From Deltaproteobacteria bacterium (GTDB lineage: Bacteria > Desulfobacterota > Syntrophia > Syntrophales > UBA2210): a stretch of 40,046 nt of DNA. Location: assembly GCA_019313385.1 (NCBI GenBank), contig JAFDBG010000040.1, positions 1 through 40,046 on the forward strand, in the 5' to 3' direction. The notes under the pieces were generated by a model. It saw only the letters and a list, made by a program, of their open reading frames with translations, searched no databases and was not told the origin of the DNA. Shown here piece after piece: positions 16,394 to 24,982 of this stretch. A program made the position numbers and the translations under genes. How positions within the stretch are numbered: position 1 is the stretch's first letter; every line of letters starts with the position of its first letter.

Positions 16394-17623
16394 ATGAAAA
16401 AGGTAATTTATACTACAGTTATCATTCTGGTACTTCTCGCAGTAATGATAATTGGTTATCGACATTTCGTTATGGTTGAAGTAGTCCCCACAAAAGCCAT
16501 AAAAGTGGGGGCGGCGATTAACCTTACCGGTCCGGCGTCTACATGGGGGCAGTTTCACGCAAAGGGTCAACAGGATTATTTCCGTTATGTAAATGATGTA
16601 AAGGGGGGCGTGGATGGAACCAAGATAGAGATGAAGCTCGTGGATACCATGTACAAGGTTACCGAGGCCGTTGCGTCTGTCAGAAAATTTGCCGTCAGCG
16701 ACAAGGTAGATATGATTACCACCTGGGGCGCGGGTGAAGGACTCGCGGCGAAACCTATTGTGCAAAGATATAAGATACCCACAATCAATTACTCAACGAG
16801 TTGGGAAATCCTCAAGGAACCGGTCAAATATATGTATCTTCCTTTCGGAAGCTACCGCATGGATTGTTACACGGTTCTGGAGTATATCCGTGCGACACAC
16901 AAGGGCAAAGATGCACCCAAGGTCGGTCTTCTGACATACAATAATGCCTATGGACGTTCCATACACGAACCGAGCAGAGAGTATGCCGGGAAGCATAATA
17001 TAGACATTGTCACGATTGAAGAATTTCCTCCGAGAACTCTTGACCTGACAACTGAATTGTTGCGTCTGAAAAAAAGAGGAGCGGAATATGTCTTCATGCA
17101 GATGCTTCCCGCGGCGATAATCACAACTTTTAAATGTGCCGACAGGATAGATTACAATCCGGAATTTTTCGGAACATGGACATCTACCGATCCCGATTTC
17201 TTCAATATGGGCAAGGGCTTAATCAGGGATCGCCTTAAGATACAGTTCCCCGGCGGCCTGCCTGTTGATAAAACCGCGGGCATAAAGATCATGGAAGATC
17301 TATGGACGCGTTATAAGACCGTTGACAAGTTTGACGCGTCTTACTGGGAGGGCGTTGTAGTAGGAATGATTATGGAAAGGGCCTTCATCCGCGCCAATGA
17401 AAAATATGGAAAAATAACAAGAAAAACGATAAACATGGCGATGGAATCCTTCTCAAATGAAGATTTCGGGGGACTTATGCCCAACATTACCTATACGAAA
17501 ACAGATCATGAGGGTTCATTCAAAGGGAGAATTGTCAGGGTGTCTGAAGATGGAACATATATTCCCGTTACTAACTTTTTTGTTCCCGGGAAAGAAGCGA
17601 TACAGATTCTGGAGAAAAAATGA
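16394..17623 (+). CDS. ABC transporter substrate-binding protein (LivK/HAAT family)
   Basis: A 409-aa periplasmic-binding protein of the type I (Leu/Ile/Val-binding) fold: IKVGAAINLTGPASTWGQ (about 36-53), GTKIEMKLVDT, VASVRKFAVSDKVDMI and a late DGTYIPVTNF. The N-terminus has one hydrophobic segment (about 5-22) with no lipobox Cys and no clear cleavage site, so it may stay membrane-anchored. HAAT receptors bind amino acids, amides, or aromatic and aliphatic acids; the ligand cannot be read here. It is the first gene of the cluster, with a strong GGAGGAGGGA site, and its stop overlaps the livG-like start (ATGA). Confidence 0.9.
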   Translation: MKKVIYTTVIILVLLAVMIIGYRHFVMVEVVPTKAIKVGAAINLTGPASTWGQFHAKGQQDYFRYVNDVKGGVDGTKIEMKLVDTMYKVTEAVASVRKFAVSDKVDMITTWGAGEGLAAKPIVQRYKIPTINYSTSWEILKEPVKYMYLPFGSYRMDCYTVLEYIRATHKGKDAPKVGLLTYNNAYGRSIHEPSREYAGKHNIDIVTIEEFPPRTLDLTTELLRLKKRGAEYVFMQMLPAAIITTFKCADRIDYNPEFFGTWTSTDPDFFNMGKGLIRDRLKIQFPGGLPVDKTAGIKIMEDLWTRYKTVDKFDASYWEGVVVGMIMERAFIRANEKYGKITRKTINMAMESFSNEDFGGLMPNITYTKTDHEGSFKGRIVRVSEDGTYIPVTNFFVPGKEAIQILEKK

Positions 17624-18441
17624 AGGCGTTTCGCGGGCAGCCTGACATATTCAAGTCAATATCCGGTAATGGGAAACTCGCCGATCTGGAAGTGACCTCT
17701 CTTACCCTGAGTTTCGGAGGTGTTATGGCTTTGAACGACATCAACTTCGAGGTTAACACCGGAGAATTGTACGCGATTATAGGACCAAACGGTGCCGGAA
17801 AGACAAGCCTCCTGAACTGCCTTACCGGGTTTTACAGGCCGCAGGCGGGCAGGATACTATTCAACAAAAAGGATATAACAAATCTCCCGACGCACAAACT
17901 TATAAGTAGCGGCGTCGGGAGAACGTTCCAGAATATTGAGCTGTTCCCCGGTATGACAGTTCTGTCGAATATGCTCCTGGCGCGCCATATCCATTGCAGC
18001 TACGGACTGGGCAGGGCGCTTCTTTTCATGGGCGGTGTCCGAAGAGAAGAGGTCAGACACCGCGCTGTCGTGGAGGAGTTGATCGACTTTCTGGAAATGC
18101 AGGCCATCCGTAAAAAGCCGGTGGGATCATTGCCTTATGGATTGCGAAAGAGGGTTGAACTCGGCCGGGCGCTGGCGCTTGAACCAAAGCTCCTGGTCCT
18201 GGACGAACCCTTCGCCGGGATGAATCTTGAAGAGAAGGAAGACATGGTGAGATTCCTGTCCGAATTGAACAGGAATTGGGGACAGACGATGATACTCGTT
18301 GAGCACGACATGTCCATTGTGATGAGTATATCGAACCGTGTAATGGTTTTAAATTTCGGAGATAAACTGGCCGAGGGAACGCCTGAGGCAATACAGAATG
18401 ATCCGGAAGTTATAAGGGCGTATCTGGGAGATCCACAATGA
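17620..18441 (+). CDS. livG: LivG-type ABC transporter ATP-binding protein
   Basis: A 273-aa ATPase of the LIV/HAAT importer. Walker A is GPNGAGKT (55-62), a Q-loop follows (GVGRTFQNIELFPGMTV), the signature is degenerate (LPYGLRKRVELGRAL), Walker B is LLVLDEPFAGMN, and the H-loop is VEHDM. The C-terminal GTPEAIQNDPEVIRAYLG is typical of LivG. It overlaps both neighbours by 4 bases (ATGA), so it is translationally coupled to the binding protein and to the following acyl-CoA synthetase. The first 20 residues are extra relative to the usual LivG start. Confidence 0.93.
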   Translation: MKAFRGQPDIFKSISGNGKLADLEVTSLTLSFGGVMALNDINFEVNTGELYAIIGPNGAGKTSLLNCLTGFYRPQAGRILFNKKDITNLPTHKLISSGVGRTFQNIELFPGMTVLSNMLLARHIHCSYGLGRALLFMGGVRREEVRHRAVVEELIDFLEMQAIRKKPVGSLPYGLRKRVELGRALALEPKLLVLDEPFAGMNLEEKEDMVRFLSELNRNWGQTMILVEHDMSIVMSISNRVMVLNFGDKLAEGTPEAIQNDPEVIRAYLGDPQ

Positions 18442-20384
18442 ACCCGAAACCTGAAGCTCAAGACTCGAAACCTTCAAAAGGGGATACGCCCGTAACCGGC
18501 CTCACACTTCCGCAGATCCTGTTGAAACATGCGGAAGAATTCGGAGGACGCACCTCGATTCGTGAGAAAGCATATGGCATATGGCAGTCATACAGTTGGA
18601 GTGACTATCTGGAATATTCGAAGAAAGTGGGTCTGGGCCTCAGTGCTCTCGGTCTGAAACGGGGCGATAATATTGGCATTATCATGGACAATCACCCTGA
18701 ATGGTTATTCAGTCAATTGGGAGGGCAGTCTCTTGGCGCTGTTACTCTGAACCTGTTTACCTCCGCGGTGAGCGATGAGATGGCCGGCACCCTTAATCGA
18801 ATTCAAGCCGCATACGTAATTGTAGAGGATCAGGAGCAGACGGATAAGCTGTTGGAAATACGTGACAGGCTTACCCATGTAAAGAAGGTCATATATACTG
18901 ACCGGACGGGCATGAGCTCTTATCGCGACGACGAGTGGCTTATGAGCTTTGCCGACCTGCTGGAGGCAGGCGAAAAGCTGGAAAAAGAGCAGCCGGAACT
19001 GTTTGCCCGGGAGGTATGGAAGGGGAGACCGGACGATATTGCCCTGATGATAATGACATCGGGGACGACCGGCATCTCCAAACTGGCAATGCTGTCGCAC
19101 ATCAATTTTACCCAGATGGCTGCAAGCTGGCTGGAAACAATCCCCGCGGGTATGACCGCGGACTGGTTGTCAATCTCCCCCCCGGCATGGATAGTCGATC
19201 AGATGTGGGGGACAGGTGTGGCCCTGGCCGGTGGTATGACGATGAACTTTCCTGAGACCCGGGAAACGGTTCTCGAAGATTTCCGCGAATTAGGTCCAAA
19301 TATACTTATTACATCATCCAGGTTCTGGGAAGATCTTGCCTCTACCATTCGCGTAAAAATGGGCGATGCCGGTCTGATAAGAAGGAAGCTCTTTCATCTG
19401 GCGGAGAATATTGGCGGCAGGATCGTTGATCTGGAATCACAGGGAAAATCACCCGGTCCGGGTCTCAGTCTCGCCCGATGGATGGCTTCTGTTATCATCT
19501 TTCGCCCGCTTCTGGACCGGATTGGCTGCGCCGGGTTTTACAGCGCGTATACGGGAGGACATCCGATAAGTCCGGATGTGATAAGGTTCTTTCGCTCGCT
19601 GGGCCTGAATCTCAAACAATGTTATGGGCTTACAGAATCGGGTGGAATATTCCAAGTCCAGCCCGATAATGAAGTCAAGGCCGAAACAGTTGGCAAGCCT
19701 TTATCCGGTATGGATGTGAAGATTTCAGATGATCAAGAGGTCTTTCTGTCAAGCAAAACGGTGTTCAGGGGATATTATAACGATTTTAAGGCCACAGAGG
19801 CCGCGTTTGAGGAGGGCTGGCTGAGGACTGGAGATGCCGGATATATTGATGATGACGATCACCTTGTAATTATAGGGCGCAGAGAGGAGATCATCAGAAA
19901 CAAACAGGGAGAGGCCTTTTCTCCTGATTTTATAGAGACACGTCTGAAATTCAGTCCATACATAAGAGAGGCGGTAACCTTTGGCGAAGGGCGCCCATAC
20001 ATAACCGCGCTGATAAACATCGATATGGGTAATGTCGGAAACTGGGCCGAAGAGAGAATGATACCCTACACAACATATACCGATCTCTCACAACAGGCAG
20101 AGGTAGAAAAGCTGGTGCACACGGAGGTTGGAAAGGTTAATGAGAAGTTGCCGGATGCCATGAAGGTGCGGAAGTGTATACTCCTCTACAAACTTCTCGA
20201 CGCGGATGACGAAGAGCTGACAAGGACAGGCAAGGTGCGCAGGAAATTTGTCTACGGACTCTATCTGAAGCTTATAACCGCCATGTATGAGGGTAAAAAA
20301 GACCTGGATGTGAAAACAACGATACGTTACCGGAACGGGCAGGTGGGCACACTGGAAACCAGGGTCCGTATACTGGAACTTTAA
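18438..20384 (+). CDS. Long-chain-type acyl-CoA synthetase within transporter operon
   Basis: This 648-aa AMP-forming acyl-CoA ligase has P-loop MTSGTTGISK (206-215), YGLTESGG, LRTGDAGYIDDDDHLVIIGR, RREEIIRNKQGEAFSPDFIE and C-terminal TGKVRRKF with the catalytic Lys. Length and the KLPDAMKVRKCILL region match eukaryote-like long-chain synthetases common in deltaproteobacterial LIV clusters. It starts in the livG stop (ATGA overlap) and is followed by livH, so it is embedded in the importer operon. I infer that it activates the acid brought in by the transporter; chain length and aromatic or aliphatic nature are unknown. Confidence 0.92.
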   Translation: MNPKPEAQDSKPSKGDTPVTGLTLPQILLKHAEEFGGRTSIREKAYGIWQSYSWSDYLEYSKKVGLGLSALGLKRGDNIGIIMDNHPEWLFSQLGGQSLGAVTLNLFTSAVSDEMAGTLNRIQAAYVIVEDQEQTDKLLEIRDRLTHVKKVIYTDRTGMSSYRDDEWLMSFADLLEAGEKLEKEQPELFAREVWKGRPDDIALMIMTSGTTGISKLAMLSHINFTQMAASWLETIPAGMTADWLSISPPAWIVDQMWGTGVALAGGMTMNFPETRETVLEDFRELGPNILITSSRFWEDLASTIRVKMGDAGLIRRKLFHLAENIGGRIVDLESQGKSPGPGLSLARWMASVIIFRPLLDRIGCAGFYSAYTGGHPISPDVIRFFRSLGLNLKQCYGLTESGGIFQVQPDNEVKAETVGKPLSGMDVKISDDQEVFLSSKTVFRGYYNDFKATEAAFEEGWLRTGDAGYIDDDDHLVIIGRREEIIRNKQGEAFSPDFIETRLKFSPYIREAVTFGEGRPYITALINIDMGNVGNWAEERMIPYTTYTDLSQQAEVEKLVHTEVGKVNEKLPDAMKVRKCILLYKLLDADDEELTRTGKVRRKFVYGLYLKLITAMYEGKKDLDVKTTIRYRNGQVGTLETRVRILEL

Positions 20385-20390
20385 AGTGAA

Positions 20391-20455
20391 GACGGTTACC
20401 AGTTCAACTGTGAGTTGTCTTTAACCGTGAACTGTGAACCGGTAACTGTGAACGG
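20391..20455. repeat. GGTTACCGG-type intergenic repeat, copy 2
   Basis: Variants of GGTTACCAGTTCAACTGTG, TTTAACCGTGAACTGTG and AACCGGTAACTGTGAACGG lie directly after the synthetase stop. They share units with the repeats at 12643 and 23611. Confidence 0.6.
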
Positions 20456-20482
20456 TGACAAAAACTAATGGCAATAGTAGAG

Positions 20483-20512
20483 TGCCCCCTCTGTGGGGCA
20501 TAGAGGCCCCAC
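20483..20512 (+). promoter_or_regulatory. Alternative hairpins upstream of livH
   Basis: TGCCCC (20483-20488) can pair with GGGGCA (20495-20500), while GTGGGGC (20493-20499) can instead pair with GCCCCAC (20506-20512). The two folds exclude each other. A third pairing, CCTCT with AGAGG, spans the loop. There is no T-run, so if functional it acts on RNA stability or translation rather than termination. Confidence 0.4.
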
Positions 20513-20552
20513 TAATCCACAGTAATTTAGGCATTACAGAGAGGTTTGTTAT

Positions 20553-21431
20553 ATGGAATTTTTCATCCAGCTTTTGGTAAACGGGCTAAGTATAGGTTTT
20601 CTCTATGGCCTCGCAGCCATGGGATTTGTAATGATCTTCAAATCTTCCAGTGTGTTAAATTTTGCGCATGGGGAGTTGATGGCCCTGGGGGCATTTATAT
20701 TCCTGGCCATGATTACCTGGGCAGGGCTGCCTGTCTATCTGGCCTTTCCCCTAGCCCTTGCCGGGTGTTTTGTGCTTGGATTTGTGGTTGAACGTCTCTT
20801 CCTGCGTCCGTTGATCGGTGAGCCTCTTATCTATGTTATCATGCTGACAGTGGGGCTGGCCTCAATATTCAAGGGGATAATGCTTTTTATATGGGGTGGA
20901 AACCTCTACACCTTTCCGGACTTTCTTCCCGCAGGTCTTGCCATCCACTGGAAGAGTATAAACATACCACCGGTTTATGTAGTGTCGATCGCTATCGGCC
21001 TGACATTTCTCATACTTTTTGGACTCTTTTTCAAATATTCCTCCCAGGGTATCTATATGAGGTCGGTTGCGGACAACCAACCAGCCGCCCTTTCTCTGGG
21101 GGTTCACGTAAGAAAGGTGTTCGCCCTGTCCTGGGCTATCGCGGCACTCGTGGCGGGAATGAGCGGGATTGTCCTTGGTATTATCAACGGGATAAACGTT
21201 CATGACCTTTCTTCTCTAGGGCTCAAGGTCTTTCCGGTTGTTATACTCGGTGGCCTGGACAGTATTGGAGGGGCGGTTATCGGGGGGATTATTATCGGCC
21301 TTCTGGAAACCTTCACAGGCGGGTACCTATCTACTTCGCTGAGGGATGTAGTTCCTTACATGGCCCTTGTCTTTATATTGATGGTAAAACCCTATGGCCT
21401 TTTCGGCCTGGTAGAGATTGAAAGGGTCTGA
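20553..21431 (+). CDS. livH: LivH-type ABC transporter permease
   Basis: A 292-aa inner-membrane permease of the LIV/HAAT importer with about eight hydrophobic segments. Typical LivH elements: LLVNGLSIGFLYGLAAMGFVM at the start, NFAHGELMALGAF (about 46-58), SQGIYMRSVADNQPAALSLG (cytoplasmic loop, about 166-185) and GGLDSIGGAVIGGIIIGL near the end. The ribosome binding site is GAGAGGTTTGTTAT. It overlaps livM by one base (TGATG). Confidence 0.94.
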   Translation: MEFFIQLLVNGLSIGFLYGLAAMGFVMIFKSSSVLNFAHGELMALGAFIFLAMITWAGLPVYLAFPLALAGCFVLGFVVERLFLRPLIGEPLIYVIMLTVGLASIFKGIMLFIWGGNLYTFPDFLPAGLAIHWKSINIPPVYVVSIAIGLTFLILFGLFFKYSSQGIYMRSVADNQPAALSLGVHVRKVFALSWAIAALVAGMSGIVLGIINGINVHDLSSLGLKVFPVVILGGLDSIGGAVIGGIIIGLLETFTGGYLSTSLRDVVPYMALVFILMVKPYGLFGLVEIERV

Positions 21432-22501
21432 TGAGAAAATTACGGTTTCACCCATGTGGGAACTTTAATGAGAGATACGAGCAGGAGCTTACGATCTTCG
21501 AAACGGATTTCGGCCGTGCGTTCCTTGCGGTGGGACTTATAATCCTGTTCGCTGTGGTTCCTTATGCGAGTGGACCGTACCTTCTCTATGTCATCAACAT
21601 GGTCGCAATCACCGCCATAGCGGCAATCGGCCTGAACATACTGACGGGGTTTACCGGCCAGCTTTCCCTAGGGCACGGGGCCTTCATCGGGGTGGGCGCC
21701 TACGCGGCCGCCATACTCTCAACAAAGGTGGGGATTCCCTTTATCCTTGCCGTGCCCTTCGCGGGATTGATAACCGCCATGGTGGGGGTACTCTTCGGCC
21801 TGCCTTCTGGAAGATTGAAGGGCCTGTATCTCACGATTGCAACCCTCGCGGGGCAGTTTATCATCGAATATCTTCTTGTCCACTGGGAAGGGCTTACAGA
21901 GGGAACCATGGGGATTGTGCTTCCAGGGATATCCATATTTGGGGTTGCGCTTGACAGTGACAGAAGCTTTTTCTATATCGCATATACCTGCCTGATTGTG
22001 ATGATCTTGTTTGCCGTTAATCTCATGAGGACGAGTTATGGCAGGGCATTCATAGCGATACGCGACAATGACCGGGCCGCCGAGGGCATGGGTATCCCGA
22101 TATTCCCCTATAAACTTTTATCATTCGGGATAAGTTCCTTCTACGCCGGAATAGCCGGCGCCCTGTGGGCATATTACATGATCAGCATCACAACCGAACC
22201 TTTTAATCTGGGGCTTTCTGTGGAATATATAGCGATGATTATCATCGGTGGATTGGGGAGTATCTCCGGTGCCATCTATGGAGCACTCTTTATTACAGGA
22301 TTGAATGAAGGATTGCGGTGGCTGACTGATATACTAATGGGTGTTGATATGTTCAGCAAGGCGGGATTTTCAATGGCGCCTTTGCGTGAATTGGCGTTTG
22401 GTTCGGCAATCGTCCTCTTTATTCTGCTGGAACCTAGGGGCCTCGCCGAAGTATGGCGCATTATTCGTTCCAATTTCAGGCTCTGGCCGTTCTCATATTA
22501 G
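21431..22501 (+). CDS. livM: LivM-type ABC transporter permease
   Basis: A 356-aa second permease of the importer. LivM features: NILTGFTGQLSLGHGAFIG (about 69-87), GLPSGRLKGLYLTIATLAGQ (about 122-141), SYGRAFIAIRDNDRAAEGMG and GGLGSISGAIYGALFI. About 30 hydrophilic residues precede the first helix. It starts in the livH stop. Stop TAG 22499-22501 is also the first three bases of the triple hairpin repeat. Confidence 0.94.
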   Translation: MRKLRFHPCGNFNERYEQELTIFETDFGRAFLAVGLIILFAVVPYASGPYLLYVINMVAITAIAAIGLNILTGFTGQLSLGHGAFIGVGAYAAAILSTKVGIPFILAVPFAGLITAMVGVLFGLPSGRLKGLYLTIATLAGQFIIEYLLVHWEGLTEGTMGIVLPGISIFGVALDSDRSFFYIAYTCLIVMILFAVNLMRTSYGRAFIAIRDNDRAAEGMGIPIFPYKLLSFGISSFYAGIAGALWAYYMISITTEPFNLGLSVEYIAMIIIGGLGSISGAIYGALFITGLNEGLRWLTDILMGVDMFSKAGFSMAPLRELAFGSAIVLFILLEPRGLAEVWRIIRSNFRLWPFSY

Positions 22502-22698
22502 TAAGTTAGAAATTGTTTCCTGCGTTTTTTGCAGGCAAGAATTTCGTTAACGCACTTATCCCGCTCGTCGGGGCTAGTAAGTTAGAAATTGTTTCCTGCG
22601 TTTTTGGCAGGGAAGAATTTCGTTAACGCATTAGTAAGATAGAAGTTGCTTTCTCGTAGAAAGCAACTTCGTTATCGCACTTATCCCCTTTAGTGGGA
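22499..22698 (+). repeat. Three tandem hairpin units between livM and livF
   Basis: Three units start TAGTAAGwTAGAA: 22499-22574, 22575-22631, and 22632-about 22698. Each encloses an inverted repeat. Units 1 and 2 pair GAAATTGTTTCCTGC with GCAGGCAAGAATTTC or GCAGGGAAGAATTTC. Unit 3 pairs GAAGTTGCTTTC with GAAAGCAACTTC perfectly (12 bp). The A-T to G-C swap in unit 3 keeps pairing, which indicates selection for structure. CGTTAwCGCA follows each 3' arm, and CTTATCCC follows that in units 1 and 3. Confidence 0.85.
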
Positions 22699-22746
22699 CT
22701 TATCCCGTTTATCGTGGTTAGGAGCCGGGATAAAAAAGAGGTAGTC

Positions 22747-23550
22747 ATGGCAGATGGTGTTTTGCTTCAGTTGAATAATATAAGTGTAGTTTATTCAGAT
22801 GTTATCCAGGTACTGAAAGGTGTTTCGCTTTCTGTTGGAGAGAATCATATTGTATCCCTCCTCGGCAGCAACGGGGCCGGAAAGACTACAACCCTGAAAG
22901 CCATTTCGGGACTTCTTAAGACGGAGAATGGGAAGGTTACAGATGGCGACATTGTGTACCGGGGAAAATCCATTCAGAATTCCCCTCCGGAAACGATTAC
23001 CAGGCAGGGTATCATTCAGGTGCTTGAGGGAAGACAACCTTTCAAGTATTTGACGATAGAAGAGAATTTGAGAGTGGGCACGGCCACACGCTGGGGCAAA
23101 CCCTATAAAAAGGATCTGGCGCTGATATATGATTATTTCCCGCCACTGAAAGAGCGAAGAAAAGCCCTGGCCGGTTATTGTAGCGGGGGTGAACTCCAGA
23201 TGCTTGTCATGGGACGCGCCCTGATGGCGCATCCCCAACTCCTCCTTCTGGACGAACCGTCTCTGGGGCTTGCCCCACTGGTGGTCATGGAAATATTTCG
23301 CATTATAGAGAGAATAAACAAAGAACAGGGGACAACAATTATCCTGGTGGAGCAGAATGCGAGCATGGCGCTTAAGATAGCTAACTATGGTTATATCATG
23401 GAAAATGGCAAGATCGTCATGGAAGGATCTTCCGCTGATCTCAAAGAAAACCCCGATATAAAGGAGTTTTACCTTGGAATGGGGGCATCCGGCGACGCGA
23501 AATCATACAGAGACGTAAAATCTTACAAGAGACGCAAGCGGTGGCTATAG
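22747..23550 (+). CDS. livF: LivF-type ABC transporter ATP-binding protein
   Basis: The 267-aa second ATPase of the importer. Walker A is GSNGAGKT (40-47), the Q-loop region is RQGIIQVLEGRQPF, the signature is YCSGGELQMLVMGRAL (note CSGGE rather than LSGGE), Walker B is LLLLDEPSLGLAP, and the H-loop is VEQNA. I chose ATG 22747, preceded by AAGAGGTAGTC; the frame is open from 22693 but that part overlaps the CTTATCCC repeat. The last 20 residues (AKSYRDVKSYKRRKRWL) are a basic extension beyond the usual LivF end. Confidence 0.93.
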   Translation: MADGVLLQLNNISVVYSDVIQVLKGVSLSVGENHIVSLLGSNGAGKTTTLKAISGLLKTENGKVTDGDIVYRGKSIQNSPPETITRQGIIQVLEGRQPFKYLTIEENLRVGTATRWGKPYKKDLALIYDYFPPLKERRKALAGYCSGGELQMLVMGRALMAHPQLLLLDEPSLGLAPLVVMEIFRIIERINKEQGTTIILVEQNASMALKIANYGYIMENGKIVMEGSSADLKENPDIKEFYLGMGASGDAKSYRDVKSYKRRKRWL

Positions 23551-23610
23551 GTTGCAATAGGCTGAAGTCTGTTAGACTGTAGGCTGGGTAGAGCTTGCGA
23601 AACTCAACAA

Positions 23611-23705
23611 AAAAATGGTTTACGGTTTACAGTTATCGGTTCACAGCTAACAGCTAAAAACCGGTAACCCGGCAACCGGTAACTGGTAACTGGTTACCGG
23701 TAAAA
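23611..23705. repeat. GGTTACCGG-type intergenic repeat, copy 3
   Basis: This is the densest copy: GGTTTACGGTTTACAG, ATCGGTTCACAGCTAACAGC, then tandem CCGGTAAC and TGGTAAC units up to the ribosome binding site of the next gene. It shares units with the copies at 12643 and 20391. Confidence 0.7.
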
Positions 23706-23714
23706 GAGGAGATT

Positions 23715-24980
23715 ATGATGGACAGGTTTTTTGATGACAGGGGAAACAGATCAACACTGCGCAGAGAAGAGGACAACAATCTGAAATTATCAGCGATGGT
23801 TGACTCAGGCTACAGGCATTCTAAAAGAGTCAGAGACATGCTGGACAGTCTTGGACTGAAGCCGTCGGACATCGTTTCTACGGGCGATCTTGAAAAATTG
23901 CCTGTAATTTCAAGGGGAGAGGTGGTCGAACTGGAACAGCGCGAGCCCCCTTTCGGGGGATTCTGTGGTGAAAATACCGACATAGACAGAATATTCATAT
24001 CACCGGGACCCGTCTATGAGCCGCACCTCGGAGAGAATGAACTGTGGGGCAGGGGCTATTTCGCGGCAGGCTTTCGTAAGGGTGAACGAGTGCTCAATAC
24101 CTTCTCGTATCATATGGTAGCCGCCGGTCTGACATTTCATGAAGGTTTAAGGGCTGCCGGAGCTACTGTAATCCCGTCGGGGACGTCGGGTACAGAGACA
24201 CAGGTTCAGTTGATTCGGGACCTTGGAATTACCGGATATACCGGCACTCCAAGCTTTTTAAACGCTATCATCAACAAAGCGGAAGAGATGGGATATGATT
24301 TTAAAAAGGATTTTGGTCTTCGAAGGGCATGTTTCGTGGCGGAACCCCTTCAGCCGTCACTCAGGATAAAATTTGAAGATGAATATGGGATAGATACCTA
24401 TCAGATGTATGGTGCTACAGAGGTCGGAGACATAGCATACGAATGCTCCGAAAAGGCCGGGTGGCATATCTGCGAGGATGTAATTGTCGAAATCGTGGAT
24501 CCATCCACAGGCAAGTGTGTAGAATCGGGACAACTGGGTGAGGTAGTAGTAACCAGACTGAATGACATATTCTTTTTATTGAGGTTCGGGACAGGAGACC
24601 TGTCAAGTATTGTGGAGAGTGACTGCGCCTGTGGAAGAACATCCCGCAGGCTGAGTGGCATTTCCGGAAGGGTAGGCGACGCGGTCAAGGTCAGGGGAAT
24701 GTTTGTCACGCCGGGCCAGATTGCAAGGGTAAGGGAGGCGTTCCCGAGAGTCAGATTACAGGTGGTTGTAACAAGGGAATCCTACAGAGATTTCCTGACT
24801 GTTGAGATAGTGGATGATGAACATTATAAAGCCATTGACGTCGGCCGTTTCAGAGATGTATTCAACGAAATTTGTGCCGTCAAGATAGACAGAATTGAGA
24901 CCCGACTTGTCGGGACAGGCCGGGACAAGCCGGAATACGAGGAGGGCAAGCCCATTATTGATAAGAGAGAATGGAAATAG
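23715..24980 (+). CDS. Phenylacetate-CoA ligase-like (PaaK family) protein
   Basis: This 421-aa ANL-superfamily member of the PaaK branch ends the transporter cluster. Recognisable parts: SLGLKPSDIVSTGDLEKLPV (about 45-64), GYTGTPSFL (about 175-183), YQMYGATEVGDIAYEC (about 230-245), FGTGDLSSIVESDCACGRT (about 291-309), VRGMFVTPGQI, and final KPIIDKRE. The usual Ser/Thr/Gly P-loop (SSGTTG) is replaced by FISPGPVYEP (94-103), so ATP binding or substrate use may differ. AAAAGAGGAGATT precedes ATG 23715. I infer CoA activation or sensing of an aromatic or other acid imported by the Liv system. Confidence 0.8.
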   Translation: MMDRFFDDRGNRSTLRREEDNNLKLSAMVDSGYRHSKRVRDMLDSLGLKPSDIVSTGDLEKLPVISRGEVVELEQREPPFGGFCGENTDIDRIFISPGPVYEPHLGENELWGRGYFAAGFRKGERVLNTFSYHMVAAGLTFHEGLRAAGATVIPSGTSGTETQVQLIRDLGITGYTGTPSFLNAIINKAEEMGYDFKKDFGLRRACFVAEPLQPSLRIKFEDEYGIDTYQMYGATEVGDIAYECSEKAGWHICEDVIVEIVDPSTGKCVESGQLGEVVVTRLNDIFFLLRFGTGDLSSIVESDCACGRTSRRLSGISGRVGDAVKVRGMFVTPGQIARVREAFPRVRLQVVVTRESYRDFLTVEIVDDEHYKAIDVGRFRDVFNEICAVKIDRIETRLVGTGRDKPEYEEGKPIIDKREWK

Positions 24981-24982
24981 GA

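Noticed and set aside
22499-22698. Possible CRISPR array because of regularly spaced repeats
   Set aside because: Only three units, contiguous and internally palindromic over long stems, with no unique spacers of constant length and no cas genes.
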